From NCBI GenBank assembly GCA_942492025.1, contig CALODJ010000012.1, forward strand, positions 310,001 to 374,000: DNA of 64,000 nt, read 5' to 3'. A model generated the notes under the pieces. The model was not told where the DNA came from and did no database searches. It was given only the letters and a program-made list of their open reading frames with translations. Origin of the DNA: JABDQW01 sp942492025 (GTDB lineage: Bacteria; Pseudomonadota; Gammaproteobacteria; SZUA-229). Below, piece after piece: positions 1-8,511 of this stretch; positions within the stretch are counted from its first letter, which is position 1; each line of letters starts with the position of its first letter. A program made the position numbers and the translations under genes.

Positions 1-418
1 TGCAACACGCCTGATTGCAATAGCGTGGTGCTTACCGCCCTACCTAAGCTAATTCACTACTACACAAGGACCAGAAAGCTCTGCATCAGTTGATCGGTGG
101 TAGAATCTTGCAGAAATACTTTTGAGCAAAAATGAAACTTTGTCACGCCGTAGTGTTCTAAAATAAATAGGCCGTATAACACAGAGCATGTAGCGTGTTG
201 GTTTCGGCCCTTGTAATCTTAGCTCCGTGGGTGTCGTTTGATTACAACAGACTTGTATATTATCCCGGTTGTTTAAGTAGTACCCTCTCTGGTGTTCTTC
301 TCTAAGTTGGCCTGAATAATCTGCAACAAAACCAAATTGCAGCCGTGTAGTTTAACAACCCCACGTTTTGTTCTTGTTTTCTGATCAGGCTGCGTATTTT
401 ATATAGAAGAGAAACTAG
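1..418. other. Gene-free leader region
   Basis: No convincing coding region is seen on either strand upstream of the desaturase gene. The stretch is fairly AT-rich and ends in GAAGAGAAACTAG just before the ATG at 419, a modest purine-rich ribosome-binding site. No operator or riboswitch was recognised. It may contain the end of a gene lying outside the window. Confidence 0.5.
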
Positions 419-1597
419 ATGTTATTTGAAGGTTTATTGAGTTTGTCCACTTTAGGCTACATTGGCGTTACTTTATTACTGACGCATATCACCATTGCCG
501 GTGTAACGATATTTTTACATCGGCACCAATCCCATCGAGCCCTGTCATTGCACCCGGTCATCAGCCACTTTTTCCGTTTCTGGCTTTGGTTAACGACAGG
601 CATGGTGACGAAAGAATGGGTGGCGATACACCGTAAACATCACGCCAGGTGCGAGACGCCGGAAGATCCACACAGCCCTCGCTATAAAGGCTTAGCCAAT
701 GTTTTGTTCAAAGGCGCATGGTTGTATCGACAGGAAGCACTGAATCACGAAACTCTGGAAAAATACGGTCACAATACGCCGGATGACTGGGTAGAGCACA
801 ATATTTACAGCCGCTTCCCGGCGTTGGGCGTCAGCTTGATGGCAGTGCTGGATGTGGTGTTGTTCGGTTTAGCGGGATTAGTGGTCTTCGCCGTGCAAAT
901 GGTCTGGATCCCGTTCTGGGCTGCGGGTGTGATCAATGGCGTGGGTCATCGCCTGGGCTACCGTAACTTTGAGACCACGGATGCATCGACCAATATTATT
1001 CCCTGGGGCATTCTGATTGGCGGTGAAGAACTGCACAACAATCACCATGCCTACGCCGCATCAGCCAGGCTGTCGAACAAATGGTGGGAATTCGATATCG
1101 GTTGGATGTACATTCGATTGCTGGAAATCTTCAAACTGGCCAAGGTTAAACGACTTTCACCGAAAATTCGCTGTACTCGTGGCAAAACGAGTATTGATAT
1201 TGATACCGTACGCGCGGTCGTCAGCAATCGTTACCATGTCATGAAGCTCTACGGCAACAAGGTGATTAAACCCGTGTTACTCGAAGCCCAACAAAAAGCC
1301 GACCGTATCGGCCGAAAAATGCTGCACCGCTCACGCAAGCTGATGATTCGCGAGGACCTTAAGCCTGGCATTCGCGCCCAGGAAACAATCGACAAAGTGC
1401 TCAGTCAATATCGATCACTGGCAACGGTTTATCAGTTCAAACAGCAATTGAAGAAAATCTGGTCGCACACGTCTACCGACGGGGCCAACCGTGTTCAGCG
1501 GCTGCAAACCTGGTGTGCAGACGCGGAGCAGACCGGTATTCGCGCGCTGCAGGACTTTGCCCGGTATCTGCGCGCCTATGAATTGCGAGGCGTGTAA
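419..1597 (+). CDS. desA: Acyl-CoA/acyl-lipid desaturase (DesA-like)
   Basis: Membrane di-iron fatty acid desaturase, expected to put a double bond into acyl chains and so tune membrane fluidity. All three histidine boxes of the family are visible: HRHQSH at residues 34-39, HRKHH at 71-75 and HNNHH at 206-210. Hydrophobic stretches lie around residues 10-33, 50-62 and 137-172, as expected for an integral membrane enzyme with the boxes facing the cytoplasm. About 150 residues of charged, helical sequence follow the last box, giving 392 residues, near the length of Pseudomonas DesA-type proteins. It is followed at 60 bp by yjbQ on the same strand. The family is secure; the exact position of the double bond and the acyl carrier are not determined. 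Confidence 0.9.
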   Translation: MLFEGLLSLSTLGYIGVTLLLTHITIAGVTIFLHRHQSHRALSLHPVISHFFRFWLWLTTGMVTKEWVAIHRKHHARCETPEDPHSPRYKGLANVLFKGAWLYRQEALNHETLEKYGHNTPDDWVEHNIYSRFPALGVSLMAVLDVVLFGLAGLVVFAVQMVWIPFWAAGVINGVGHRLGYRNFETTDASTNIIPWGILIGGEELHNNHHAYAASARLSNKWWEFDIGWMYIRLLEIFKLAKVKRLSPKIRCTRGKTSIDIDTVRAVVSNRYHVMKLYGNKVIKPVLLEAQQKADRIGRKMLHRSRKLMIREDLKPGIRAQETIDKVLSQYRSLATVYQFKQQLKKIWSHTSTDGANRVQRLQTWCADAEQTGIRALQDFARYLRAYELRGV

Positions 1598-1657
1598 TAG
1601 ACAAAGCCGTGAAATCCCCACAATTTCTAAATAGAAAAAATCGACTACGGAAACAGT

Positions 1658-2098
1658 TTGGAAATCATTTCATCATATATCGAGTTGGATACCGGCGAGG
1701 GTATTTCATTACATGACATCGTGCCTGACATTAAACAGGCTGTCGCGAAGTCGGTGATCAAAAACGGCTTTGTGACAGTGACATCACAACATACAACGAC
1801 CGCGATCGTGATTAATGAAAATGAAGAACGGCTACTTGAAGATGTGAAAAAATTTTTAACGCGTCTCATTCCGCCCAATGACCGATACCTTCATAATGAC
1901 ATCGCGTTAAGAGATTGTCCTGAGGATGAACCTGAGAATGCGCACTCGCATCTTGCCGCTATGTTGTTGGGCAGTTCTGAAGTTATTGCGCTTGCAGAGG
2001 GTGAGTTGGTGTTGGGTCAGTATCAGTCTGTGATGTTGTATGAGCTGGATGGGCCTCGAAAGCGTAGGGTGAGTGTGCAGGTTTATGGTGAGCAATAA
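1658..2098 (+). CDS. yjbQ: YjbQ family protein (UPF0047)
   Basis: Small conserved protein of the YjbQ/UPF0047 family. Some members have weak thiamine-phosphate synthase activity, but the true role is unsettled. Family signatures are clear: SQHTTTAIVINENEE near residues 43-57, the HNDIALRDCPEDEPENAHSH stretch near 79-98, the LLGSSE segment, and LGQYQSVMLYELDGPRKRR near the C-terminus. The 146-residue length is slightly above the usual 130-140. The start is TTG; no ATG lies in frame before the conserved region. The stop codon abuts the left end of a short repeat element (2099-2177). Confidence 0.9.
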   Translation: MEIISSYIELDTGEGISLHDIVPDIKQAVAKSVIKNGFVTVTSQHTTTAIVINENEERLLEDVKKFLTRLIPPNDRYLHNDIALRDCPEDEPENAHSHLAAMLLGSSEVIALAEGELVLGQYQSVMLYELDGPRKRRVSVQVYGEQ

Positions 2099-2177
2099 AC
2101 TGGAACAGATTTAACAGCTAATAGATTGTCGCGCTATCGCTCGCACTGACCTGAATTACGGTTAAGTAGGTGCCATT
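2099..2177. repeat. Short inverted-repeat element, family 1, copy 1 (degenerate)
   Basis: The right end reads GTTAAGTAGGTGCCATT and pairs imperfectly (12 of 17 bases against the family consensus AATGGCACTTACTTAAC) with ACTGGAACAGATTTAAC at the left end. The interior contains AGATTGTCGCGCTATCGC, the reverse complement of the GCGATAGCGCGGCAATCT arm in copy 3 (25254-25437). It starts directly after the yjbQ stop codon. No clear flanking duplication is visible, which fits an old copy. Confidence 0.55.
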
Positions 2178-2195
2178 GGGGATGTGTCTTTCTAA

Positions 2196-2224
2196 AAGAA
2201 AACCCGCTGTGCGCGGGTTTTCGT
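2196..2224. terminator. Rho-independent terminator, probably bidirectional
   Basis: GAAAACCCGC-tgt-GCGCGGGTTTTC forms a GC-rich stem flanked by an A-run on one side and a T-run on the other, so it can end transcription of yjbQ from the left and of the small gene at 2247-2492 from the right. The two genes converge here. Confidence 0.8.
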
Positions 2225-2246
2225 TGGACTTATTGTCGAAAGCGCC

Positions 2247-2492
2247 TTAAAGTTTGGCGAAGGCCGCGTCGAAGTCCTTTGCCGCAGCATCGGTAAATTC
2301 GAAGTTATCGCGGATATATTTCAGGGTCTGTTTTTCGGTGTCCGTTACGCCCTGCCCATCACTGGCGGACTTGAACAGGTCGACCACTTCATCTTTGGAA
2401 AGTTTACCTTCGCCAGCCCCGGTAGTGTGTTTCTTCGCGAGATCGAGTAATTCTTTTTCGTACTTAACACCGTCGATGTTCTGATATGCCAT
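2247..2492 (-). CDS. Small conserved-looking hypothetical protein, 81 aa
   Basis: Family not recognised. The protein is acidic, soluble and predicted largely helical, without signal peptide or membrane segment. It starts MAYQNIDGVKYEKELLDLA and ends EFTDAAAKDFDAAFAKL. The middle (GKLSKDEVVDLFKSASDGQG) resembles a helix-loop-helix with a D/G-rich loop, loosely EF-hand- or TerB-like, but no clean metal-binding loop can be claimed. A GGAGA ribosome-binding site precedes the ATG at good spacing, and a terminator lies just downstream, so it is very probably a real single-gene transcript. Function unknown. Confidence 0.75.
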   Translation of the reverse strand: MAYQNIDGVKYEKELLDLAKKHTTGAGEGKLSKDEVVDLFKSASDGQGVTDTEKQTLKYIRDNFEFTDAAAKDFDAAFAKL

Positions 2493-2876
2493 TATGGTTC
2501 TCCACTGTCATGATAGGGATTTTGCTATTGAGTTGGATGTTGCCGATGAAAAACCAGGGTCGTCTCTGGATTTCATGGCGGGTTAGTCAGACGATAGTCA
2601 ATGAAAAAGACTGAAATTAATCATAACCAGGTCTTTTTCCATGCTGGAGGTTGTAGCCCGCTTTTTTCAATCCATGGTTGAACCATGTGAGCTAGTGCGA
2701 CCAGAAAGCCATGCCCATATCTGAGTAGGCACAGTCTATTCGATCGGTTGGAGGTGCGCAGCCTGAACAGGCGTGTTTTAACAATAGTTAACATTGAGTA
2801 CTTACTGAGATAACGAGCAGACTCAGTCGGCCCTGAGCCTTTGTGGCTAACGCTTTTGATCAAACGCTTGATCACT

Positions 2877-3290
2877 TTAATTCAACTCACACTCCTCAAC
2901 AGCCTCAACAAACCTTAATTGTGGCACCCCGTTATGGATCTCAACATCGTAGCCCTCAGACCACGACAGGTATTGCTGTATTTGTTCACGACGTTCTTCC
3001 GCATCTTGACCCATGATCAAAATAACCAGATACAATCGATGGCAGCTGGTGAACTGCTTGATGCGAACTCGCGAATCAGTGAGTTCTATAACGCGGCCGG
3101 GCAATCCTCCATTGGCATTGATTTCGGCCTGAGGACATGCCACAAGCGAAAAGCTATCCGGCAGCTTGCCGAAATTGCGCTGCCAGTTATCCAGTGCAGC
3201 CGTAACGAAGCCGGGCAGCTTCACCGCACTCCAGCTTTGAACGTAGGCCGGTAGGTCTGCAATTGCGGGTTCCGCTTGGGGGTTAATCAT
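2877..3290 (-). CDS. Hypothetical protein divergent from Lrp-type regulator
   Basis: A soluble protein of 137 residues with no recognised family. The ATG at 3290 is preferred over an upstream one at 3308 because AGGAG lies 6 nt before it. Visible features are a central beta-rich segment (LPGRVIELTDSRVRIKQF), a hydrophobic strand LYLVILIMG and an acidic C-terminus ending in EAVEECELN. It is divergent from the Lrp/AsnC-type gene at 3453, with a very AT-rich shared promoter region, so regulation by that protein is plausible but only inferred. Confidence 0.6.
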   Translation of the reverse strand: MINPQAEPAIADLPAYVQSWSAVKLPGFVTAALDNWQRNFGKLPDSFSLVACPQAEINANGGLPGRVIELTDSRVRIKQFTSCHRLYLVILIMGQDAEERREQIQQYLSWSEGYDVEIHNGVPQLRFVEAVEECELN

Positions 3291-3305
3291 TGGCTTGCTC
3301 CTGAT

Positions 3306-3452
3306 CACTGAGGATATAAGTGAGACAGAATAAGTGTAAATTAAATTTCATAAAAATTGACAAAAGTAGAAAAATAATTATATAAAACTATAAAAATCTT
3401 AATAATATAGAAAAATGATCTACTAATCATCGAATTGATAGGAAATCCATAT
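3306..3452. promoter_or_regulatory. AT-rich divergent promoter region of the Lrp-type gene
   Basis: About 120 bp with long A/T runs (for example AAAAATAATTATATAAAAC) separates two divergent genes. Lrp-type proteins usually bind such AT-rich, bendable DNA at their own promoters, so autoregulation and control of the divergent gene are plausible. No defined -35/-10 pair is claimed. Confidence 0.4.
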
Positions 3453-3914
3453 ATGGATACAATAGACCGTAAGATATTAAACCTCCTGCAATCCGATGCA
3501 AGCATGACGGTGAAGGAGATTGCCGAGCAAATACACCTGTCCACTACGCCTTGCTGGAAACGTATTCAAAAGCTCGAAGAATCAGGCTTCATCAAAGCCC
3601 GTGTGGTCCTGCTGGACCCGGAGAAGGTCAACGCCAGCGTAACCGTGTTTGTCGCAATTAAAGCCAGTCACCACACCAGGGAGTGGATCGACCGCTTCAA
3701 TGAGGCGGTGGGCACGCTCCCTGAAGTGATGGAAGCCTATCGAATGAGCGGCGAGGTGGACTATTTGCTGCGTGTGGCTGTGCGCAACATCGATGCTTAT
3801 GACCGTTTCTACAAGAAGCTGATCGACAGGGTTGATCTATCAAATGTCACATCCAGCTTCGCCATGGAACAAATCAAATATACGACCGCATTGCCTATCA
3901 GCGTTGATGATTAA
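3453..3914 (+). CDS. Lrp/AsnC family transcriptional regulator
   Basis: Winged helix-turn-helix regulator of the feast/famine family. The N-terminus MDTIDRKILNLLQSDASMTV and the helix-turn-helix EIAEQIHLSTTPCWKRIQKLEESGFI are typical. The C-terminal RAM ligand domain follows (residues about 65-140), with the GEVDYLLRV strand that usually contributes to effector binding and octamer formation. The ATG at 3453 gives 153 residues, the normal length; an upstream ATG at 3435 would add six. The effector is probably an amino acid but cannot be read from the sequence. The next gene downstream is a sulfotransferase-like gene 130 bp away. Confidence 0.92.
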   Translation: MDTIDRKILNLLQSDASMTVKEIAEQIHLSTTPCWKRIQKLEESGFIKARVVLLDPEKVNASVTVFVAIKASHHTREWIDRFNEAVGTLPEVMEAYRMSGEVDYLLRVAVRNIDAYDRFYKKLIDRVDLSNVTSSFAMEQIKYTTALPISVDD

Positions 3915-4044
3915 CCCGTATGTATTTAATTCCTGGATAAAAGGGTGGCTGTGAGATTAAATTGTCCAACAAAGTTAATTGGGAAAACGATGATCCCTCT
4001 GTCGCTTTTAACTACAAGTCCCGACGATATGCGACATCTGTGTC

Positions 4045-4773
4045 ATGTCTGAAGACTACCTAAATATTTTCCTGCTGAGTCACATGCGTGCATTCACCAG
4101 TCTGGCAGGGCATATTATCGGCTCGCACCCGGCGATCAACGGCTACTTTGAAATGCATATCAGCTACGATGATGCATCCGCCCTGGATAAGCAGCTTGAT
4201 GTATTCCAGGACAATGAAGTCCTCAAGGAGAACAGCCATTACCTTTTCGACAAGTTGTTGCACAATGACTATCAGTTAAAGCCTGAACTACCAGGCCTCG
4301 AAGGTATAAAGATTCTGGTTGCCCTGCGTGAACCGGAAAATACTATTAAAAGCATCATCAATCTGTTTGCCAGAAAGGACACGGATGAGTTATATGCGTT
4401 ACCCGATGAGGCTGCAAAGTACTATATCGAAAGGCTCGAATGGCTTGCCGAATTTAGCAGGAAGGTTGGTCAAGGCTATTACTATTTTGATGCCGAATTG
4501 TTACAAAAAGCACCGGAGATTTTACTCCCCGCAATGTCAGGCTGGCTCGACCTGGATTCCCCTTTAAGCGGGCGTTATAAAATATTCAACCAATCCGGAG
4601 AAGCCGGCAAGGGTGACTCGTCAAAACGCATTCATAGCGGAAAAATCGATAAAACGACAGTCGATTACTCACATATCTTAATTCCTCACGATGAGCTGAA
4701 AAGTGCGCTATCGGTTTACCGGGATTGCCGTCAGCAACTCATTGACAATGCCATTGACTCGATCACGCGATAG
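4045..4773 (+). CDS. Sulfotransferase-like protein
   Basis: Resembles PAPS-dependent sulfotransferases, which move a sulfuryl group from 3'-phosphoadenosine-5'-phosphosulfate to an alcohol or amine. The N-terminal LLSHMRAFTSLAGHIIGSHP (residues 10-29) sits where the 5'-phosphosulfate loop lies, and the start is right before it as in other family members. ILVALREPENTIKSIINLF (about residues 90-108) matches the 3'-phosphate binding strand and helix, with R and S positions. The loop departs from the common RSGST form, so the donor could differ. No strong ribosome-binding site is visible. It converges with the glycosyltransferase-like gene ending at 4804. The acceptor is unknown. Confidence 0.7.
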   Translation: MSEDYLNIFLLSHMRAFTSLAGHIIGSHPAINGYFEMHISYDDASALDKQLDVFQDNEVLKENSHYLFDKLLHNDYQLKPELPGLEGIKILVALREPENTIKSIINLFARKDTDELYALPDEAAKYYIERLEWLAEFSRKVGQGYYYFDAELLQKAPEILLPAMSGWLDLDSPLSGRYKIFNQSGEAGKGDSSKRIHSGKIDKTTVDYSHILIPHDELKSALSVYRDCRQQLIDNAIDSITR

Positions 4774-4803
4774 TGCGCGTTATCAAACCAGCAGCCAAAA
4801 CAG

Positions 4804-6699
4804 TTACGGAAACAACCGGTCCCAGGCATCACGCTCTGACCGATAGTTCATCAATGCCTCAACGATCTGCTTTTTGCGCTTGGCTCGATGTTCAGCTGAC
4901 TGGATTTGGTGCCAAGCTAGCGACTGCTCACCAAAATTACGGTCGATATTCTTGATAAAGGTTTTAACCTGTTTCAATGGATTGGTCAGTCCCGGTGCTT
5001 CCAGCCACCAATGGCCCGTGTTGAATACGAGGTCATTGAGTCGCCTGCTTTTTTCAAGTATGGCGTCGTGCTTTTGCTGGTACATCTCCAGTAAGTCGAT
5101 TTCTTTACGGTCGATAACGGTATCCACAAGGTCTTTTTCAAATGGTTTGGTTACGTCAGCCTGTTTCACCAGTGCTTCAGTGGTAAACAACATCAGGTCA
5201 CCGAAGAACTGGCGCTCGAATTCATTAGATAAATCGATGTTTTCCTGTTCCCCATCTTCCACCAGCTCGACCCCGGGGCGAAAATCGTCGTGAGTACCTG
5301 CCGTTGTGGTGCGCCTGTGTAACATCGGCAAGTTAATCGATGCAAAATGCTCTTTGATTTCTGCTGCAATAAGTCGACCGGCCGTGGGGCCGGACATACG
5401 CAAACGCATGTGACCAAAGGGAATGATATATTTCAGTCCCGCGTAGTTAACAATGTAGTTACCGGGATAGATGGTCCTCGCAGGCGCCCGTTCAGCAAAA
5501 CCATTGTTGTAGTTAAACAGGGTCTTGCGTGTTAGATGTTCGCCAAAGAAGAAGGCGTTGAGCCGCCTGGTAAAATCAATTAGGCACGCTGCATGGTCAT
5601 GTTCACCTTCGAGCTGGCATCGGTAGGGATAAGTGGTGCTGCTGTTTTCAAAACCAAACAGCTTGGCCATGTCGTGATAGGCCGCATCGCCGGGCTGTTG
5701 CGCTGGCAATTCATGAAACTGGCAGGCTTCCTCCCGCCGTGTTCCTGCCAGGCGGATAAAGAACGCGGTAACATCATCGAGAAAATTCGCTGCCATCACT
5801 GCCGGTGAAACCGGCGGGTCACCCACCAGCTTTCCTGTTAGCACCAGGGTGTCGGTGGTACGAAATAGTTTGTCGATGATGTGAAAGTAATTTAGCGCAT
5901 AAACAATTTTTTCACCGGTTTCTGTCTGCCGGTTAACGCAAAAGGACTGGTCGCTATCGACCAGGTAGTACAGCGTTTTGTGTTTATCTTCTGTCAGTAG
6001 CAAGAACTTCAAGTAACTGAGATTACGGTTGGCGGCCTGTCCCTTCAGATAAAAGTTCTCTTTCGGTTGAGTTGTGAGCAGGTGGCCCAGTTGTTCACGT
6101 TCGTGTAGAGGCAGTGACTGCAAAAGCTCGTACTGTTCCGGCTGCCCGAGATGAAAAACCTGCAAACCTTTGTGCCGGTATTCATCGACCAGGTCGATAT
6201 GGCGGCGGATGTTTTTTTCTTCACGACTGTCTTCGGCGACAATGACTTTTATGCTGTCATAATAACCCGATGTGTTTCCGCCATAACCGAATTTTTTACA
6301 CAACTGCAAAATGCTTTCGAGGCAGGCCTGTAAGTGAGGCGGGCGATCCGCTACTGGAATACTCAATATAAAGCGATAACGATCATCCCCTGAATTTTCA
6401 TCCAGGGCCCCCTCAACATTAGCTCGCTGACGGATAAGCGCATCCTGTTCACGGAAAAGGGACTGATAGCAATCAAGCAGAGAATCAAATGCCGACTCGC
6501 TGCACCACAACGCCTTTTCCAGTAAAGGGTAACACTGTTCATAACTATTAATGAGTGTATCCAGTTCATTCTTAAGGGCTGGAACGTCGGCCGCTGGGGC
6601 AAGGCATCGCAATTGACTGGCAAGATCGGCCAGACCAGGGATTATTGACTGGTAGCGCTCGATGCAATCTCGCAGGCCCGTTATTCTGAATCCTGTCAT
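4804..6699 (-). CDS. Large putative GT-A fold glycosyltransferase
   Basis: A 631-residue soluble protein not assigned to a named family. A helical N-terminal part (1-105) precedes a glycosyltransferase-like core: FILSIPVADRP (110-120) as first strand, VIVAEDS (152-158), GQAANRNLSYLK (220-231) in the position of the usual ARN motif, and LYYLVDSDQ (243-251) with a DxD-type metal/nucleotide-sugar motif. Later segments such as GNYIVNYAGLKYIIPFGHMR and MLHRRTTTAG look like acceptor-site loops. The C-terminal 120 residues are charged and helical. Its ATG lies 6 nt after the stop of the TPP-enzyme gene, so the two are probably translated together and act in one pathway. Donor and acceptor are unknown. 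Confidence 0.6.
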   Translation of the reverse strand: MTGFRITGLRDCIERYQSIIPGLADLASQLRCLAPAADVPALKNELDTLINSYEQCYPLLEKALWCSESAFDSLLDCYQSLFREQDALIRQRANVEGALDENSGDDRYRFILSIPVADRPPHLQACLESILQLCKKFGYGGNTSGYYDSIKVIVAEDSREEKNIRRHIDLVDEYRHKGLQVFHLGQPEQYELLQSLPLHEREQLGHLLTTQPKENFYLKGQAANRNLSYLKFLLLTEDKHKTLYYLVDSDQSFCVNRQTETGEKIVYALNYFHIIDKLFRTTDTLVLTGKLVGDPPVSPAVMAANFLDDVTAFFIRLAGTRREEACQFHELPAQQPGDAAYHDMAKLFGFENSSTTYPYRCQLEGEHDHAACLIDFTRRLNAFFFGEHLTRKTLFNYNNGFAERAPARTIYPGNYIVNYAGLKYIIPFGHMRLRMSGPTAGRLIAAEIKEHFASINLPMLHRRTTTAGTHDDFRPGVELVEDGEQENIDLSNEFERQFFGDLMLFTTEALVKQADVTKPFEKDLVDTVIDRKEIDLLEMYQQKHDAILEKSRRLNDLVFNTGHWWLEAPGLTNPLKQVKTFIKNIDRNFGEQSLAWHQIQSAEHRAKRKKQIVEALMNYRSERDAWDRLFP

Positions 6700-6705
6700 G
6701 GCCCG

Positions 6706-8376
6706 CTAACGTCTGGAAGAATAGTTCGGATAGGCATCTTGATCAATCATGATCTCGATGAGATTGATACCGTTGAGAAAATCCATCGTTTCAGCCAGCT
6801 TCGACAGGTCGTTCTGGTTTTCCACACGCGCATGTGTGATGCCGAATGATTGCGCCAGTGTTGCATAGTCCGGGTTGGTGAAATCACAGTCGATGAAGCG
6901 GTCCTGGTAATGCTGATGCTGGTTTTTACGTATCAGGCCCATGGTGTTGTTGTTGAACAGCACGATATTCAAAGGAACGTTGTAATTCACCGCGGTCATG
7001 ATTTCCATAGCGCACATATGAAAACCACCGTCGCCGATTATCGCAAACATGGGTTTATTTACGGTACATGCGGCCCCGATCGCTGCTGGTATGGCATGTC
7101 CTAATGATGATATACCGGTATTGGGATAAAACTGGTCTTTGGCGGAAACGCGGTAAAAGTTCTGCGCGAATACAATGTTATCGTCGAACATGACCAGGCC
7201 GTCCGGATACTGTTGTTCTAGCCAAACATAAAAGGCCTGCACATGATCGAACTGTGCGTTGAATATCGTTTCGCCCGCGCTATCGATATCCTGTTGTGCG
7301 ACTTTTATAAAAGCGGCGACATCGACGGGTGCTTTGGCAGCAAGCTGTTGTTGTTGAACGCCGGCATCCAGTGCCTGTAGATAGGCGCGGAGGTCAGCCT
7401 GCACCGCCAGATCTGCGCGGAACACTTTTTCCAGTTGCTGGGCGTTATTATCAACCTGTATCAGTTTTTTTCCTGCTAACAGTCTGCTGTCCCATACATA
7501 GCTGGTGCGTTCATTGAATCCTGCGCCCAGCATAACGACCAGGTCTGCTTCCTGTTCCAGATAGCGCAACGCGTAACCCCTGGAGGTGACGCCAAGGCTA
7601 CCCAGCGACAGCGCAGAGCGCTCATCAATGGCACCTTTGCCTTTCAGGCTGCTGGTCACGGGAATTTGAAGCCGTTCACTGATACTACTCAGGGATGCCT
7701 GAGCGCCGGCACGAATGCAGCCATAACCGGCGATAATCAAGGGTCGTCTGGCCTGGTCGATCAATGCCAGACTTTGTTCTATGTACTGCCCGGCAATCAT
7801 GGGGTCGTTGTTCGGCCGGGTAAAGACCAGCTGATCCAGGATGGAATCATCCACCATTTCTTTCTGCAGGTTAAAGGGGATGCTTAAAACGACTGGCCCG
7901 GGTGTGCCGGAGAGCAGGTGTTTGGTCGCCTGGTTCAGGACAGCGGGCAGGTAGTCGGTGCGTTCGATCAGTTTATGGTAGCGCGTGATCCCGGCAAACA
8001 GCAAAACCTGGTCGACGCAGCCGCCTTCCCCAGAGCTTTCCTGCAGTCCGCCCTTGCCGAAGATATGAGTGGGGGCCTCACCGGTAATGGCGATCACTGG
8101 CAGATTATCGGTATAGGCGCTGGCGATACCGGTCACCAGGTTGGTGGCGCCTGGACCGGCAGTGGTGATACAGGCACCAACTCCACCCGTTATTCGGGCC
8201 TGGCCTCCGGCCATGAAAGCTGCGGCTTGCTCGTGTTTCACCAGCACCGACCGAATGGAGGAATCATAAAGTCCATCGTACACCGGCAGTATGTGGGAGC
8301 CGGGGATGCCGAAAATGCATTTAATGCCAAGATTTTCCAGAAATTTTACAAGGATATGGCTGACCTGTGTTTTCAT
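6706..8376 (-). CDS. Acetolactate-synthase-like thiamine diphosphate enzyme
   Basis: Member of the TPP-dependent decarboxylase/carboligase superfamily. Residues counted from the ATG at 8376: catalytic Glu in LVKHEQAAAFMAGG (E49), TTAGPGATNLVTG (71-83), a central FAD/Rossmann-like domain (about 195-340), and the cofactor motif GDGG (448-451) followed by NNN (475-477). The loop normally used for substrate choice reads GKGGLQESSGEGGCVDQ, unlike classic acetolactate synthase, so the reaction may be a different decarboxylation or ligation. A TTG at 8412 is an alternative start; neither has a strong ribosome-binding site. No small regulatory subunit gene is adjacent, which argues against a role in branched-chain amino acid synthesis. 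Upstream partner of the coupled glycosyltransferase-like gene. Confidence 0.8.
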   Translation of the reverse strand: MKTQVSHILVKFLENLGIKCIFGIPGSHILPVYDGLYDSSIRSVLVKHEQAAAFMAGGQARITGGVGACITTAGPGATNLVTGIASAYTDNLPVIAITGEAPTHIFGKGGLQESSGEGGCVDQVLLFAGITRYHKLIERTDYLPAVLNQATKHLLSGTPGPVVLSIPFNLQKEMVDDSILDQLVFTRPNNDPMIAGQYIEQSLALIDQARRPLIIAGYGCIRAGAQASLSSISERLQIPVTSSLKGKGAIDERSALSLGSLGVTSRGYALRYLEQEADLVVMLGAGFNERTSYVWDSRLLAGKKLIQVDNNAQQLEKVFRADLAVQADLRAYLQALDAGVQQQQLAAKAPVDVAAFIKVAQQDIDSAGETIFNAQFDHVQAFYVWLEQQYPDGLVMFDDNIVFAQNFYRVSAKDQFYPNTGISSLGHAIPAAIGAACTVNKPMFAIIGDGGFHMCAMEIMTAVNYNVPLNIVLFNNNTMGLIRKNQHQHYQDRFIDCDFTNPDYATLAQSFGITHARVENQNDLSKLAETMDFLNGINLIEIMIDQDAYPNYSSRR

Positions 8377-8511
8377 GGGTATTGTGGCTGCAAACGCTAA
8401 TTCTAAAAACAAGGTGGAAGGATAATGGTGTTGGGCCTTAAATGAAAGCGGACTTTGTTGATTCTGAGAAGAACATCAAAATCAGGTCACTGATGTGTTA
8501 CTGTCAGGGTT

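Noticed and set aside
2621..2875. 84-codon open frame on the minus strand next to the 137-aa hypothetical gene
   Set aside because: No ribosome-binding site, composition unlike a protein (many Arg/Ser/Leu) and no recognisable domain.
3962..4063. 33-codon frame starting TTG just before the sulfotransferase gene, with protein-like composition
   Set aside because: Overlaps the sulfotransferase start in another frame, lacks a ribosome-binding site and could not be tied to any family; could be a decayed N-terminus but evidence is too thin.
7918..8400. 160-codon frame opposite the TPP-enzyme gene
   Set aside because: Shadow of the strongly conserved TPP enzyme on the other strand.
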